Part shown: one piece after another, positions 52,370 to 61,609 of the stretch
Layout of the letters: each line of letters begins with the position of its first letter
Numbering within the stretch: the stretch's first letter is position 1
Assembly: GCF_039542345.1 (NCBI RefSeq)
Contig: NZ_BAABHY010000001.1
Location: 434,001 to 498,000, forward strand
Length of the DNA stretch: 64,000 nt
Direction of reading: 5' to 3'
Source: Orbus sasakiae
GTDB lineage: Bacteria; Pseudomonadota; Gammaproteobacteria; Enterobacterales; Orbaceae
Position numbers and translations under genes: made by a program
Notes under the pieces: model-generated
Told to the model about the DNA's origin: nothing
The model's input: the letters and a program-made list of their open reading frames with translations, nothing else
The model's database searches: none

Positions 52370-53617
52370 TTATGATTTATTATTTGGTGGTCTTTTATTA
52401 CGACGCTGATTAAATGGGCGAGGCGCTTTCGGTTTGGGTAAATCCGTTAATAACGCACTTGGATCGTAATGACTGACTGGGATCGGATGACCAATAACAT
52501 TTTCAATGGCAGGTAAATTGTGTGAATATTTTTCACAAGCAAATGAGATTGAATGGCCATCATCACCTGCACGGCCAGTACGGCCAATTCGATGTCGATA
52601 ATCATCACAATCATCCGGTAAATCGTAGTTAAACACATGGGTAACATGGGGGATATGTAGCCCTCTAGCTGCAACATCCGTTGCTACTAAAATATCTAAG
52701 TCACCTTGTGTAAATTTTTCTAATACGGCTAAACGTTTTTTCTGTGCAATATCACCATTTAGTAACCCAACGCGGTGACCATCAGCGGCTAAATGTCGCC
52801 AAATTCTTTCACAGGTGATTTTTGTATTCGCAAAAATGATTGCACGGTCAGGCCACTCTTCTTCAACAAGTGTTTGTAATAAAGGCAATTTATCTTCATT
52901 TGAAGGGAAAAATAGCTCTTCTTTAATACGGTGCCCGATCTTTTGTTCAGGTTCCACTTCAATATATTTTGGTTCATTCATATGCTCAAATGCAAGCTCG
53001 CGCACGTTATGGGAAAGCGTTGCTGAAAATAGCATCGTTAAACGCTGTTTTGGCGGCGGCATATGTTTAAATAACCAACGAATATCACGAATGAAACCTA
53101 AATCGAACATACGATCTGCTTCATCTAATACCGCGACTTGAATCGCATCTAAGTTTATATAATTCTGTTTTGCATAGTCAATTAAACGACCTGTTGTAGC
53201 AATTAAAATATCAACACCATCGGCTAATACTTTGAGCTGTTTATCGTAACCATCACCACCAAAAGCGAGCCCTAATTGTAAACCCGTCACTTCAGATAAT
53301 GTCTTGGCATCACTATGAATTTGTACCGCCAGCTCTCTGGTAGGCGCTAAAATAATGGCTCTTGGTTGATTCTTTTTGTGGTTTTCAGATGGTTTATGAT
53401 TTAACAAATAGTTAAAGGTTGCAGTTAAAAAAGCAATGGTTTTGCCTGTTCCTGTTTGACCTTGACCCGCAATATCATGTCCTTTTGCCGTGAACGCTAA
53501 CGATTTTTCCTGAATAGGCGTACAGTAAGAAAAACCATTTTTTTCAAGTGCAGTTAACACCAATGGGTGTAACCCAAATTGGTCAAAACGTGTTTTCGTA
53601 AGATAGGATTGTGTCAT
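52370..53617 (-). CDS. rhlB: ATP-dependent RNA helicase RhlB
   Basis: RhlB is the DEAD-box helicase of the RNA degradosome. The 415 residues (E. coli 421) carry Q motif TPIQEKS, Walker A GQTGTGKT, PTRELA, DEAD in VLDEADRMFDLGF, SAT, ARGLHIP and HRIGRTGRAG, and a short basic tail (RPFNQRRNKRPPNNK). It is divergent from trxA, as in E. coli. RNase E is not in the window. Confidence 0.96.
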   Translation of the reverse strand: MTQSYLTKTRFDQFGLHPLVLTALEKNGFSYCTPIQEKSLAFTAKGHDIAGQGQTGTGKTIAFLTATFNYLLNHKPSENHKKNQPRAIILAPTRELAVQIHSDAKTLSEVTGLQLGLAFGGDGYDKQLKVLADGVDILIATTGRLIDYAKQNYINLDAIQVAVLDEADRMFDLGFIRDIRWLFKHMPPPKQRLTMLFSATLSHNVRELAFEHMNEPKYIEVEPEQKIGHRIKEELFFPSNEDKLPLLQTLVEEEWPDRAIIFANTKITCERIWRHLAADGHRVGLLNGDIAQKKRLAVLEKFTQGDLDILVATDVAARGLHIPHVTHVFNYDLPDDCDDYRHRIGRTGRAGDDGHSISFACEKYSHNLPAIENVIGHPIPVSHYDPSALLTDLPKPKAPRPFNQRRNKRPPNNKS

Positions 53618-53800
53618 ATAGATGTTTTACTTTGTTATTTTGTCAAAATTCTCGTGAGTATAACACATCAAATCTAAATACAGCACTAATTATTCCTTCC
53701 TATCATATCAATTACTAGTGAAGCACTAAAAACTAGCATAGAATTGCTCAACATAACAAATAATTTACTAACCAATGGTAAACGACCGTAGGAGAATAAA

Positions 53801-54127
53801 ATGAGTAACGCTATTGTTTCATTAACAGAAGCTGATTTTGATAAAACCCTTGCTGGCGCAACTAAACCGGTTTTAGTTGATTTTTGGGCAGATTGGTGTG
53901 GTCCATGCAAAATGATAGCGCCAATTCTTGAAGAAATCGCTCAAGAATATGGTGACAAAGTGGTAGTTGCTAAATTAAACGTTGACCAAAACCCAAGCAT
54001 TTCACCAAAATTTGGTATTCGTGGTATTCCAACGCTATTATTATTTAAAGATAGTAAAGTTGTTGCAACCCAAGTGGGAGCCCTGTCAAAACTCCAGTTA
54101 AAAACGTTTCTTGATAATCATCTTTAA
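53801..54127 (+). CDS. trxA: Thioredoxin 1
   Basis: TrxA is the main cytoplasmic thiol reductant. The 108-residue product has active site C33-G-P-C36 (DWCGPCKM) and the cis-Pro loop GIRGIPTLLLF. The start has a good ggag ribosome site. Divergent from rhlB; rho, which follows in E. coli, is not here. Confidence 0.98.
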   Translation: MSNAIVSLTEADFDKTLAGATKPVLVDFWADWCGPCKMIAPILEEIAQEYGDKVVVAKLNVDQNPSISPKFGIRGIPTLLLFKDSKVVATQVGALSKLQLKTFLDNHL

Positions 54128-54139
54128 ACGTGACTAATG

Positions 54140-54170
54140 ATTACCTTTGCAAGTTGATTGCAAAGGTAAT
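54140..54170. terminator. trxA/ppsR terminator
   Basis: ATTACCTTTGCAA (54140-54152) is perfectly complementary to TTGCAAAGGTAAT (54158-54170) with a 5-nt loop; a T-rich tract (cttgctttttttc) follows on the plus strand. It lies between convergent trxA and ppsR. Confidence 0.85.
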
Positions 54171-54274
54171 GTCTTGCTTTTTTTCAGTAGATTTTTACAC
54201 TAGAATTATGGGTTATGATAGTTTTTTAACGAAAAATATCGAATCTATCATCCCTTAACTCTTATTGCCTATCC

Positions 54275-55099
54275 TTAACATCGACGTATTAATTGTTTTA
54301 ATTGAATAATAGCGGCGGCTAATTCTTCGACCGATTTATGTGTTGTTGACAAATAAGGTATATCAAAACGTTTGAATAGGGATTCAGCTGTTCTTACTTC
54401 ATAATCACAATGAGTTTGATTGGCATATTTAGAATTTGGACGTCGTTCTTGCCTGATGCGGCTTAAGCGTTGATAATCGATTGTTAAGCCAAATAATTTA
54501 CTGCGATGATTTTTAATCATTCTTGGTAGCTGAGCATGATCAAGATCTTCTGGGGTAAGGGGATAATTGGCTGCTAAAATTCCATATTGCAACGCCAAAT
54601 AAAGACAGGTTGGTGTTTTACCCGAACGAGACACTCCAATTAAAATGATATCTGCCTCATCATAATTTTTTTCAGTAATTCCGTCATCATTATTTAACGC
54701 AAAATTAACCGCCTCCATGCGTTCATCGTAACGCTTCTCATTGATTATGCCATGTGTTAAGCCAACTATCATGCTAGACGGTTTTTGTAACACGCCTTCT
54801 AATGAAGGGATGAAGGTATTAAAAAAATCGATATGGAATATGGCATCATGGTAATCAAAAACGGTTCTAAGTTCTGCGTTAACTAAACTGGAAAATACAA
54901 TGATTTTTTCGTCACGTCGCTGCGCGCATTCTAAAATCTGTTCAAGCAAGCTTTCTGCTCGTTGCATTGAATCAACAAAGGGCACTGTTGTGCATTCAAA
55001 CGCTATCCCATTAAATTGATTAAGCAATGAGTTACCTAAATTTTCGGCAGTCACGCCAGTTCTATCTGATATAAAAAAAACAGCACGGGTTGCGTTCAT
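54275..55099 (-). CDS. ppsR: PEP synthase regulatory protein (kinase/phosphorylase)
   Basis: PpsR switches PEP synthase off and on by ADP-dependent phosphorylation and phosphate-dependent dephosphorylation. The 274-residue DUF299 protein has FFISDRTGVTAENLGNSLL at the start, the P-loop GVSRSGKT (155-162), LYLALQYGILAANYPL and KLFGLTID. It is divergent from ppsA, the same pairing as in E. coli. Confidence 0.95.
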   Translation of the reverse strand: MNATRAVFFISDRTGVTAENLGNSLLNQFNGIAFECTTVPFVDSMQRAESLLEQILECAQRRDEKIIVFSSLVNAELRTVFDYHDAIFHIDFFNTFIPSLEGVLQKPSSMIVGLTHGIINEKRYDERMEAVNFALNNDDGITEKNYDEADIILIGVSRSGKTPTCLYLALQYGILAANYPLTPEDLDHAQLPRMIKNHRSKLFGLTIDYQRLSRIRQERRPNSKYANQTHCDYEVRTAESLFKRFDIPYLSTTHKSVEELAAAIIQLKQLIRRC

Positions 55100-55370
55100 T
55101 GCATATCCATTTAAGTTAGATAATTCACTAATATTGAATTTTTATACTGCTATTGTAAAAAAATTGCAAGAATTAATCTGCTTTAAACGTTTCAGTAAAA
55201 AAACGACATTGTTATTCGTGTACTTACATGATAAAACTGGTTTTAGCACATTTTCCTCATTTTATAATAAATACTCTTAAATTATCTGTACCAGATATAA
55301 AACGCTAAGTTGTTAAAAGTAGTAGTAATTAAATTTTACACGTCATTAACGTTAATTATTAGGAGGCTAT

Positions 55371-57758
55371 ATGGTGATGCAGAACGTAATTTGGTTCGAC
55401 GAGTTACGTATGGGAGATGTCGAAAATGTGGGGGGGAAAAATGCCTCATTGGGTGAGATGATTAGTCAACTTAAATCCAAAGGCGTTCGAGTCCCTGGTG
55501 GATTTGCGACAACTGCGTATGCCTATCGATGTTTCCTTGCTCAAAATAACCTAGCGCAGCGTATAAAGGATCGCTTAGGGATATTGGATATTGAAGATAT
55601 TAATGAGCTTGCAAAAGCGGGTAAGCAGATTCGGCAATGGATTATTGATACGCCTTTTACCGCCGAATTTGAAGCGGATCTTACGATAGCATGGCAACAA
55701 ATGGTTGCAGAGTATGGTGACGACCAATTATCAGTCGCTGTACGCTCATCAGCTACTGCCGAAGATTTACCTAATGCATCTTTTGCTGGTCAGCAAGAAA
55801 CGTTTTTAAATATTCGTGGAATCACGAATTTGATTGACGCTATCAAACATGTTTTTGCCTCACTCTATAATGACCGTGCGATTTCTTATCGAGAACATCA
55901 AGGTTTTGAACATGATAAAGTCGCATTATCGGTTGGCGTACAAAAAATGGTGCGAAGTGATCATGGGGCATCCGGCGTTATGTTTACAATGGATACTGAA
56001 TCCGGCTTTGATAAGGTTGTTTTTATTACAGCCGCCTATGGACTTGGTGAAACCGTCGTGCAAGGTGCTGTAAATCCCGATGAGTTTTATGTACACAAAG
56101 CGCTATTGCAAGATGGCTATCCCGCGATTTTACACCGTGGCTTAGGTTCAAAATTGATAAAAATGGCGTTTACTGATGAGTGCAGTGCCAATAAATCAAT
56201 TTGTACGATAGATGTCCCTAAATCACAACAACATCAGTTTTCAGTTACCGATAATCAAGTTTTAGAATTGGCGCAATATGCTATCACAATTGAAACACAT
56301 TATGGATGCCCTATGGATATTGAATGGGGGCTTGATGGCATTGATGGCAAACTTTATATTTTACAAGCCAGACCAGAGACAGTTAAATCACAAGAATCGC
56401 AGGTTAATTTAACCCATTATCATCTTAAAAATACTTCAGAAGTAATTTGCCATGGCCGAGCAATAGGGCAAAAAATTGGTCAAGGTGTTGCAAAAATTAT
56501 AGATAGTATTAATGATATGGATAAGGTGCAACAGGGGGATGTTTTAATCACTGATATGACCGATCCTGATTGGGAACCTATTATGAAACGAGCTTCAGCA
56601 ATTGTTACCAATCGAGGAGGGCGTACTTGCCATGCTGCAATTATTGCCCGTGAATTGGGGATACCAGCAATTGTAGGCTGCGGTAACGCCACGTCATTGA
56701 TTGCAGAAGGTGAGAAGATTACAGTTTCTTGTGCAGAGGGGGATACAGGCCATGTTTATAAAGGCTTGTTAAACGTAGAACGTTCACAAATTGACCTAAC
56801 AGAAATGCCTCAAATTCCATTAAAAATTTATATGAATGTCGGCAATCCTGAACTGGTATTCGGATTTGCAAAGCTGCCGAATGATGGCGTTGGGCTTGCT
56901 CGAATGGAATTTATCATTAATCGTCAAATTGGCATCCACCCAAAAGCATTACTTGAATTTGATATGCTAAATTCAGATTTAAAACAAACAATTACAAATC
57001 GGATATCCGGTTATCTTTCGCCAAAAGAGTTTTATATTGAAAAACTCACAGAAGGAATTGCGCGGATTGCAGGCGCTTTTTATCCTAAACGAGTTATTTT
57101 AAGAACCTCTGATTTTAAATCTAATGAGTATGCCAATTTAATCGGTGGAACCTTATATGAGCCGCATGAAGAAAATCCCATGCTTGGTTTTCGTGGCGCA
57201 GCGCGCTATATTTCGACAGAATTTAGAGACTGTTTTGAACTTGAGTGCGAAGCGATTAAACGTGTCCGATCTAAATTAGGACTTAAAAATCTTGAGATAA
57301 TGATTCCTTTTGTCAGAACGTTAGATGAAGCAAAAGTGGTTAATGAAATATTACATCATCAAGGATTACAACGTGGAGTAGACGGATTAAAACTCATTAT
57401 GATGTGCGAACTGCCATCAAATGCCGTATTAGCTGATGAGTTTTTAGCGTATTTTGATGGTTTTTCAATAGGATCAAATGATATGACTCAGCTGACGCTT
57501 GGAACTGATCGGGATAGCGGGGGGCCCATAGCGGCAACATTTGATGAACGAAACCCCGCTGTTAAAGCTATGTTGAAAATGGCAATCAATGCCTGTAAAA
57601 AACAACAAAAATATATTGGTATCTGTGGGCAAGGGCCATCAGATCATCCTGATTTTGCAAAATGGTTGGTTGAGCAAGGCATAGATAGTCTATCATTGAA
57701 CCCTGATACAGTGATTGAGACATGGCTTTTCTTAGCACAACAAAACACTAATACATGA
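55371..57758 (+). CDS. ppsA: Phosphoenolpyruvate synthase
   Basis: PpsA makes PEP from pyruvate and ATP for gluconeogenesis. The 795-residue protein (E. coli 792) has the ATP-grasp part (GGKNASLGEM, VAVRSSATAEDLPNASFAGQQETFLN), the phosphohistidine domain TNRGGRTCHAAIIARELGIP and the TIM-barrel PEP part (GVGLARMEFII, IGSNDMTQLTLGTDRDSG, CGQGPSD). An aggagg ribosome site lies before ATG 55371. A gluconeogenic enzyme fits growth on acids such as those handled by the 8-21 kb block. Confidence 0.97.
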   Translation: MVMQNVIWFDELRMGDVENVGGKNASLGEMISQLKSKGVRVPGGFATTAYAYRCFLAQNNLAQRIKDRLGILDIEDINELAKAGKQIRQWIIDTPFTAEFEADLTIAWQQMVAEYGDDQLSVAVRSSATAEDLPNASFAGQQETFLNIRGITNLIDAIKHVFASLYNDRAISYREHQGFEHDKVALSVGVQKMVRSDHGASGVMFTMDTESGFDKVVFITAAYGLGETVVQGAVNPDEFYVHKALLQDGYPAILHRGLGSKLIKMAFTDECSANKSICTIDVPKSQQHQFSVTDNQVLELAQYAITIETHYGCPMDIEWGLDGIDGKLYILQARPETVKSQESQVNLTHYHLKNTSEVICHGRAIGQKIGQGVAKIIDSINDMDKVQQGDVLITDMTDPDWEPIMKRASAIVTNRGGRTCHAAIIARELGIPAIVGCGNATSLIAEGEKITVSCAEGDTGHVYKGLLNVERSQIDLTEMPQIPLKIYMNVGNPELVFGFAKLPNDGVGLARMEFIINRQIGIHPKALLEFDMLNSDLKQTITNRISGYLSPKEFYIEKLTEGIARIAGAFYPKRVILRTSDFKSNEYANLIGGTLYEPHEENPMLGFRGAARYISTEFRDCFELECEAIKRVRSKLGLKNLEIMIPFVRTLDEAKVVNEILHHQGLQRGVDGLKLIMMCELPSNAVLADEFLAYFDGFSIGSNDMTQLTLGTDRDSGGPIAATFDERNPAVKAMLKMAINACKKQQKYIGICGQGPSDHPDFAKWLVEQGIDSLSLNPDTVIETWLFLAQQNTNT

Positions 57759-57773
57759 TGATCCTTAATGGAC

Positions 57774-57803
57774 AAACCGCTGGATAAGCGGTTTATTTTT
57801 TTA
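57774..57803 (+). terminator. ppsA terminator
   Basis: AAACCGCT and AGCGGTTT (57774-57794) form an 8-bp stem with a 5-nt loop, then ATTTTTTTT. Confidence 0.88.
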
Positions 57804-57909
57804 TCATTATTTTATTTTATACGCTGTATCAGATGATAAATTGCGCTATAATCGAAATGACATATTGTTTGATTTGCTTCAGGCTCATATAATCCATGGA
57901 GGAAATACT

Positions 57910-58338
57910 ATGTACCAATCAATTTTAGTTCCTGTCGATGTGGTTGAAAAAGAATTAACGAAAAAAGTGCTCCCTCATGTGGAGTATCTTGCCAAATTAT
58001 CTCATGCTAAAGTAAAACTCTTTCATACTTTACCTGTCGCATCCGCTATTGTTAATGCCTATTCATTTGGTTTCGAAGAATTTCAAGATAAAGCGACTGT
58101 GCAGGCCGAAAAGTGGTTAAATGAATTAATCAATACGATTGATTTACCTAAGGAAACCCTCTCATATGCAATAGCATTTGGTAATCCGCGAGACGAAATA
58201 TTGACCATTGCAGATGAGCTTAAGCCAGATCTCATTATTATTGGTTCAAGAAGACCAAATATTTCTACGCATTTACTTGGTTCAAATGCCGCAGCAGTTG
58301 TGAGACACGCTAAAACCGCTGTGTTAGTGATTCGATAA
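57910..58338 (+). CDS. uspF: Universal stress protein, UspF-like
   Basis: A 142-residue UspA-fold protein. The nucleotide-binding end GSRRPNISTHLLGSNAAAVVRHAKTAVLVIR matches the ATP-binding UspF/UspG class. E. coli UspF is 144 residues. ATG 57910 is chosen because ggagg lies just upstream; a start at 57841 would add 23 unrelated residues. It follows ppsA by 151 nt, after a terminator, so it is a separate unit. Confidence 0.88.
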   Translation: MYQSILVPVDVVEKELTKKVLPHVEYLAKLSHAKVKLFHTLPVASAIVNAYSFGFEEFQDKATVQAEKWLNELINTIDLPKETLSYAIAFGNPRDEILTIADELKPDLIIIGSRRPNISTHLLGSNAAAVVRHAKTAVLVIR

Positions 58339-58694
58339 TCCCGTCGCCCGCTCAATGTGCGGGCTTTCCATTCCGGATTAATTCAAATGCATTACATCGA
58401 TTTTGGGTAAATTAACTTATTCAATATTAAAAAAATATCGGCAAAGTATGATAGTTACCATTGATGATAATGATAATTGTTTTTATTTAAATAACGTTAT
58501 ATATTATATTTGCTTCTGCACTTAGACAGCAAAAGACTATCATAGTCGCTATTTAGTAATGACGACATAACGTAATATTTACACAATACGAACTGATATT
58601 TAATACTGTTTTATCAAATTTTCGATCAAGACAAGCGTTCAATTTCACACTATTCAGTATATAATGCGTGTTAAAATTATGAGAAGTAGTTGCT
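58339..58694. other. Intergenic region between uspF and ybgC
   Basis: This 356-nt stretch contains the uspF terminator and a Fur-box-like sequence at 58466-58484, but no supportable open reading frame or RNA. It should hold the promoter of the ybgC-tol-pal operon. Confidence 0.5.
58346..58367 (+). terminator. uspF terminator
   Basis: GCCCGC and GCGGGC (58346-58364) form a stem with a 7-nt loop; the tail is ttt. It is short but GC rich. Confidence 0.7.
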
Positions 58695-59093
58695 ATGAAA
58701 GAATTTGATTGGCCAATTAGGGTCTATTATGAAGATACGGATGCCGGTGGTGTAGTATATCACGCACGATACTTAGCATTTTATGAGCGAGCACGGACAG
58801 AAATGTTACGGCAATGTAATGTGAGCCAACAAGCTCTACTTGATGAACTTGGTGTCGCATTTGTGGTAAAAAAAATGAGTATTGAATATATTTTCCCTGC
58901 TCGTTTAGATGATTTACTTGTTGTTCATAGTGTGATTGAGAATGTGCGTCGTGCATCGTTAGTGTTTAAGCAAAAAATCATTGATCAAAGCGGTCGTATC
59001 TATAGTGAAACTGAAGTATTAATCGCTTGTGTTGATCTTAATAAAAAGAAACCTTGTGTATTTCCTGAGTTATTTATTTCGGAGTTTTTATAA
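58695..59093 (+). CDS. ybgC: Acyl-CoA thioesterase YbgC
   Basis: YbgC is a hotdog-fold thioesterase encoded at the head of tol-pal. The 132-residue protein has the signature YYEDTDAGGVVYHARYLAFYERARTEML with D16 and H23. E. coli YbgC is 134 residues. It abuts tolQ with no gap. Confidence 0.96.
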   Translation: MKEFDWPIRVYYEDTDAGGVVYHARYLAFYERARTEMLRQCNVSQQALLDELGVAFVVKKMSIEYIFPARLDDLLVVHSVIENVRRASLVFKQKIIDQSGRIYSETEVLIACVDLNKKKPCVFPELFISEFL

Positions 59094-59774
59094 GTGGAAG
59101 ATATGAATATTGTTGATTTGTTCCTTGGAGCAAGTCTGTTAGTTCAATGTATAATGCTATTATTGCTTGGTTTTTCAGTAGTATCTTGGGCAGTTATATT
59201 TCAACGCAGTCGAATTTTGAATAAAGCCAAAAAACAGATTGATGAATTTGATGAACGATTCTGGTCTGCTGATGAGCTAAATTCCCTTTATAATGAATCG
59301 CAAAAAAATAAAGAGAATATTACCGGAACTGAACATATTTTCTATTCGGGTTTTAAAGAGTTTTCACGCTTATACCAAATAAATCCCAATATGCCTAAAG
59401 CTGCGCTTGATGGGGCATCAAGGGCGATGCGCCTTTCAATGAATCGAGAACTTGATACGCTTGAACAGCATATCCCATTTTTAGGTACTGTTGGTTCTAT
59501 CAGTCCTTATATCGGTTTGTTTGGTACTGTTTGGGGGATTATGCATGCCTTTATTGCACTTGGTGCAGTAAAGCAAGCGACTTTACAAATGGTCGCACCA
59601 GGTATTGCTGAAGCACTGATTGCAACGGCCATTGGTTTGTTTGCAGCCATCCCCGCAGTAATGGCCTTTAACCGTTTAACACTTCGTGTTGGCCGTATTG
59701 AACAAGGTTATTTGAATTTTATTGATGAGTTCTCTGCAATATTGCAACGTCAAGCAGTTGCAATTAGGAAGTAA
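59094..59774 (+). CDS. tolQ: Tol-Pal system protein TolQ
   Basis: TolQ is the inner-membrane partner of TolR in the proton-driven Tol motor that keeps the outer membrane attached during division. The 226 residues have three membrane helices and the family block HIPFLGTVGSISPYIGLFGTVWGIMHAFIALG and APGIAEALIATAIGLFAAIPAV. The GTG start at 59094 matches the E. coli MTDMNILDLFL start; ATG 59103 is an alternative. Confidence 0.97.
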   Translation: MEDMNIVDLFLGASLLVQCIMLLLLGFSVVSWAVIFQRSRILNKAKKQIDEFDERFWSADELNSLYNESQKNKENITGTEHIFYSGFKEFSRLYQINPNMPKAALDGASRAMRLSMNRELDTLEQHIPFLGTVGSISPYIGLFGTVWGIMHAFIALGAVKQATLQMVAPGIAEALIATAIGLFAAIPAVMAFNRLTLRVGRIEQGYLNFIDEFSAILQRQAVAIRK

Positions 59775-59779
59775 TAAAT

Positions 59780-60199
59780 ATGAGTCGCAGATCACGTTAT
59801 GCCACTAAATCTGAAATTAACATCGTTCCATTATTAGACGTGTTATTAGTATTAGTCTTGATTTTTATGGCCACTGCACCCATTATTAGCCAAAGTGTTG
59901 AAGTTGACTTGCCTGAGGCCTCAGAATCAAAAACAGTTGCTGCTTCAGAAAGTAAGCCAATTATTATTGAAGTTGCTGGGGTTGGGGTTTATACCTTGAT
60001 CATTGATCAAGATAGACAAACCAATTTACCAAAAGAGCAAATTATTGCTGAAGTTAAACAACAGCTAGTAATGAATGAAAAAGCCGTTTTTTTAGTCGGT
60101 GGTTCTAAAAATGTACCTTATGAAGAGATCATTAATGCGTTAAATATGTTGCAATCAGCAGGCGTAAAATCTGTTGGATTAATGACACAGCCGATGTAA
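59780..60199 (+). CDS. tolR: Tol-Pal system protein TolR
   Basis: TolR is the proton-conducting partner of TolQ. The 139-residue product has one membrane helix (VPLLDVLLVLVLIFMATAPI) with the critical Asp, then a periplasmic domain ending AGVKSVGLMTQP. It follows tolQ by 5 nt. A hairpin comes immediately after the stop. Confidence 0.96.
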   Translation: MSRRSRYATKSEINIVPLLDVLLVLVLIFMATAPIISQSVEVDLPEASESKTVAASESKPIIIEVAGVGVYTLIIDQDRQTNLPKEQIIAEVKQQLVMNEKAVFLVGGSKNVPYEEIINALNMLQSAGVKSVGLMTQPM

Positions 60200-60205
60200 G
60201 TATTT

Positions 60206-60231
60206 TTGCCCCTATAGGGATATAGGGGCAA
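60206..60231 (+). terminator. Hairpin in the tolR-tolA gap
   Basis: TTGCCCCTATA (60206-60216) and TATAGGGGCAA (60221-60231) are perfectly complementary with loop GGGA. The tail (tttgaatataat) is a weak terminator. It may attenuate, separating tolQR from tolA in a 112-nt gap unusual for this operon. Confidence 0.6.
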
Positions 60232-60311
60232 TTTGAATATAATAATTATAATCTATTCGTTAAATAAATAATGAGACAATGTCTAACACAATATGGTTAC
60301 AATGACCTTTT

Positions 60312-61361
60312 ATGGCAAAAAAAATAAATTCTAGGTTTAGTCTTGCACTGACCACCTCAATCGTTTTACACATAGGATTAATTGCTGTACTGGGTTATAG
60401 TGCATGGCAATATTCATCCCCTTATTCAGGTGATGTAAAAGGTGAGTCGATAGATGCAATTATGATTGATAGCAGTATCATGTCAGAGCAATATCAGCGT
60501 CAACTTCAGCATCAGCTAACAAGTCAACAAGTGAAACAAAAACAACAGCAACAAATCGAACAACAAGCCAAAGAGTTACAGCAAAAACAGTTAGCTGAAC
60601 AACAACGCTTAAAAGAATTAGAAAAAGAACGCCTGCTTGCGATTGAAAAACAGAAGCAAGAAGCTGATGCGATTGCGAAAGCTCAGGCTGAAAAACAAAG
60701 AATTCAACAAGAGGCTGAAAAAGCAAAAGCTGAACTTGAAGCACAACAAAAACAAGCGTTAATCGCGAAGCAAAAAGCGGATGAAGAAGCAAAACTACGT
60801 GCTCAAAAAGAATTCGAAGAAAGACAGCGCCTTGAAAAAGAGCGTAAAGAAGCCGAATTAGCGAAACAACAAGCCATTGCTGAAGCAGAAAAAGCAAAAC
60901 AAGAAGCAGAAAAGCAGAAACAACTTCTTGAACAACAACGCTTAAATGCTGAAAAAGAAAAACAAGAAAAATTAAAAGCGGAACAAGATGCGAAACAAAA
61001 AGCACTTGATGAACAAAAACAGCAACAGGCACTGGATGATATTTTAGGTGGGTTGACGTCTAATGTACCACCATCCCAGCAGGGCGTCTCGACAGCTGAA
61101 CTTAATCAATTTAAATCGCAAATCCATAATGCTATCAGTAATAAGTTTATTAATCCAAAGTTATACAGTGGTAAAAACTGTGTATTAAAAATTCAATTAG
61201 CGCCAGATGGACTTCTACTCAATGTGACTGCGGAAGAAGGCGATGCTACCTTATGCCGTGAAGCAATATCGGCGACTAAATTAGCCAGCTTTCCAAAGCC
61301 GAAAAACAATCAGTTATATCAACAGGTCAAAAACCTAACAATTGATTTTAGACCTAAGTAA
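60312..61361 (+). CDS. tolA: Tol-Pal system protein TolA
   Basis: TolA spans the periplasm and links the TolQR motor to Pal and TolB. The 349 residues have one N-terminal membrane helix (LALTTSIVLHIGLIAVLGY), a Lys/Glu/Gln/Ala-rich helix from about 65 to 245 made of irregular repeats, and the globular C-terminal domain (IHNAISNKFINPKLYSGKNCVLKIQLAPDGLLLNV) with two Cys. The E. coli protein is 421 residues; the shorter rod explains the difference. Confidence 0.95.
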   Translation: MAKKINSRFSLALTTSIVLHIGLIAVLGYSAWQYSSPYSGDVKGESIDAIMIDSSIMSEQYQRQLQHQLTSQQVKQKQQQQIEQQAKELQQKQLAEQQRLKELEKERLLAIEKQKQEADAIAKAQAEKQRIQQEAEKAKAELEAQQKQALIAKQKADEEAKLRAQKEFEERQRLEKERKEAELAKQQAIAEAEKAKQEAEKQKQLLEQQRLNAEKEKQEKLKAEQDAKQKALDEQKQQQALDDILGGLTSNVPPSQQGVSTAELNQFKSQIHNAISNKFINPKLYSGKNCVLKIQLAPDGLLLNVTAEEGDATLCREAISATKLASFPKPKNNQLYQQVKNLTIDFRPK

Positions 61362-61609
61362 GAATTTACATTAAACAATCAATTTACTAACAGTGTTTAA
61401 CAAAAAAACGCGATAGTATATACTGATTACTATTGGTATTATTGGCTCAAAACAATATTGAATTACAGTTTAATGCTATCAAGGGGTGTCACCCGCATTA
61501 ACGCTGATAATTATACAAATGATATACAATAACGTTGTTGGTATAGGTGATTAGTTTATCGCCATCAGGTGGTAAATTATAACAATAAAATTATGAAAGG
61601 AATTTTGAC

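Noticed and set aside
52815..53141. 108-codon plus-strand frame, Ser-rich
   Set aside because: Antisense shadow of the rhlB coding region.
60520..61030. Repetitive region that might be a CRISPR or tandem repeat
   Set aside because: The repeats are short, irregular and in frame (KQQ/AEK/AEE-type coiled coil of TolA); there are no regular spacers.
60478..61032. 184-codon Leu/Val-rich reading frame on the minus strand
   Set aside because: It is antisense to the Lys/Glu/Gln-rich rod of tolA; low-complexity codons there create a long opposite frame. No ribosome site or family likeness.
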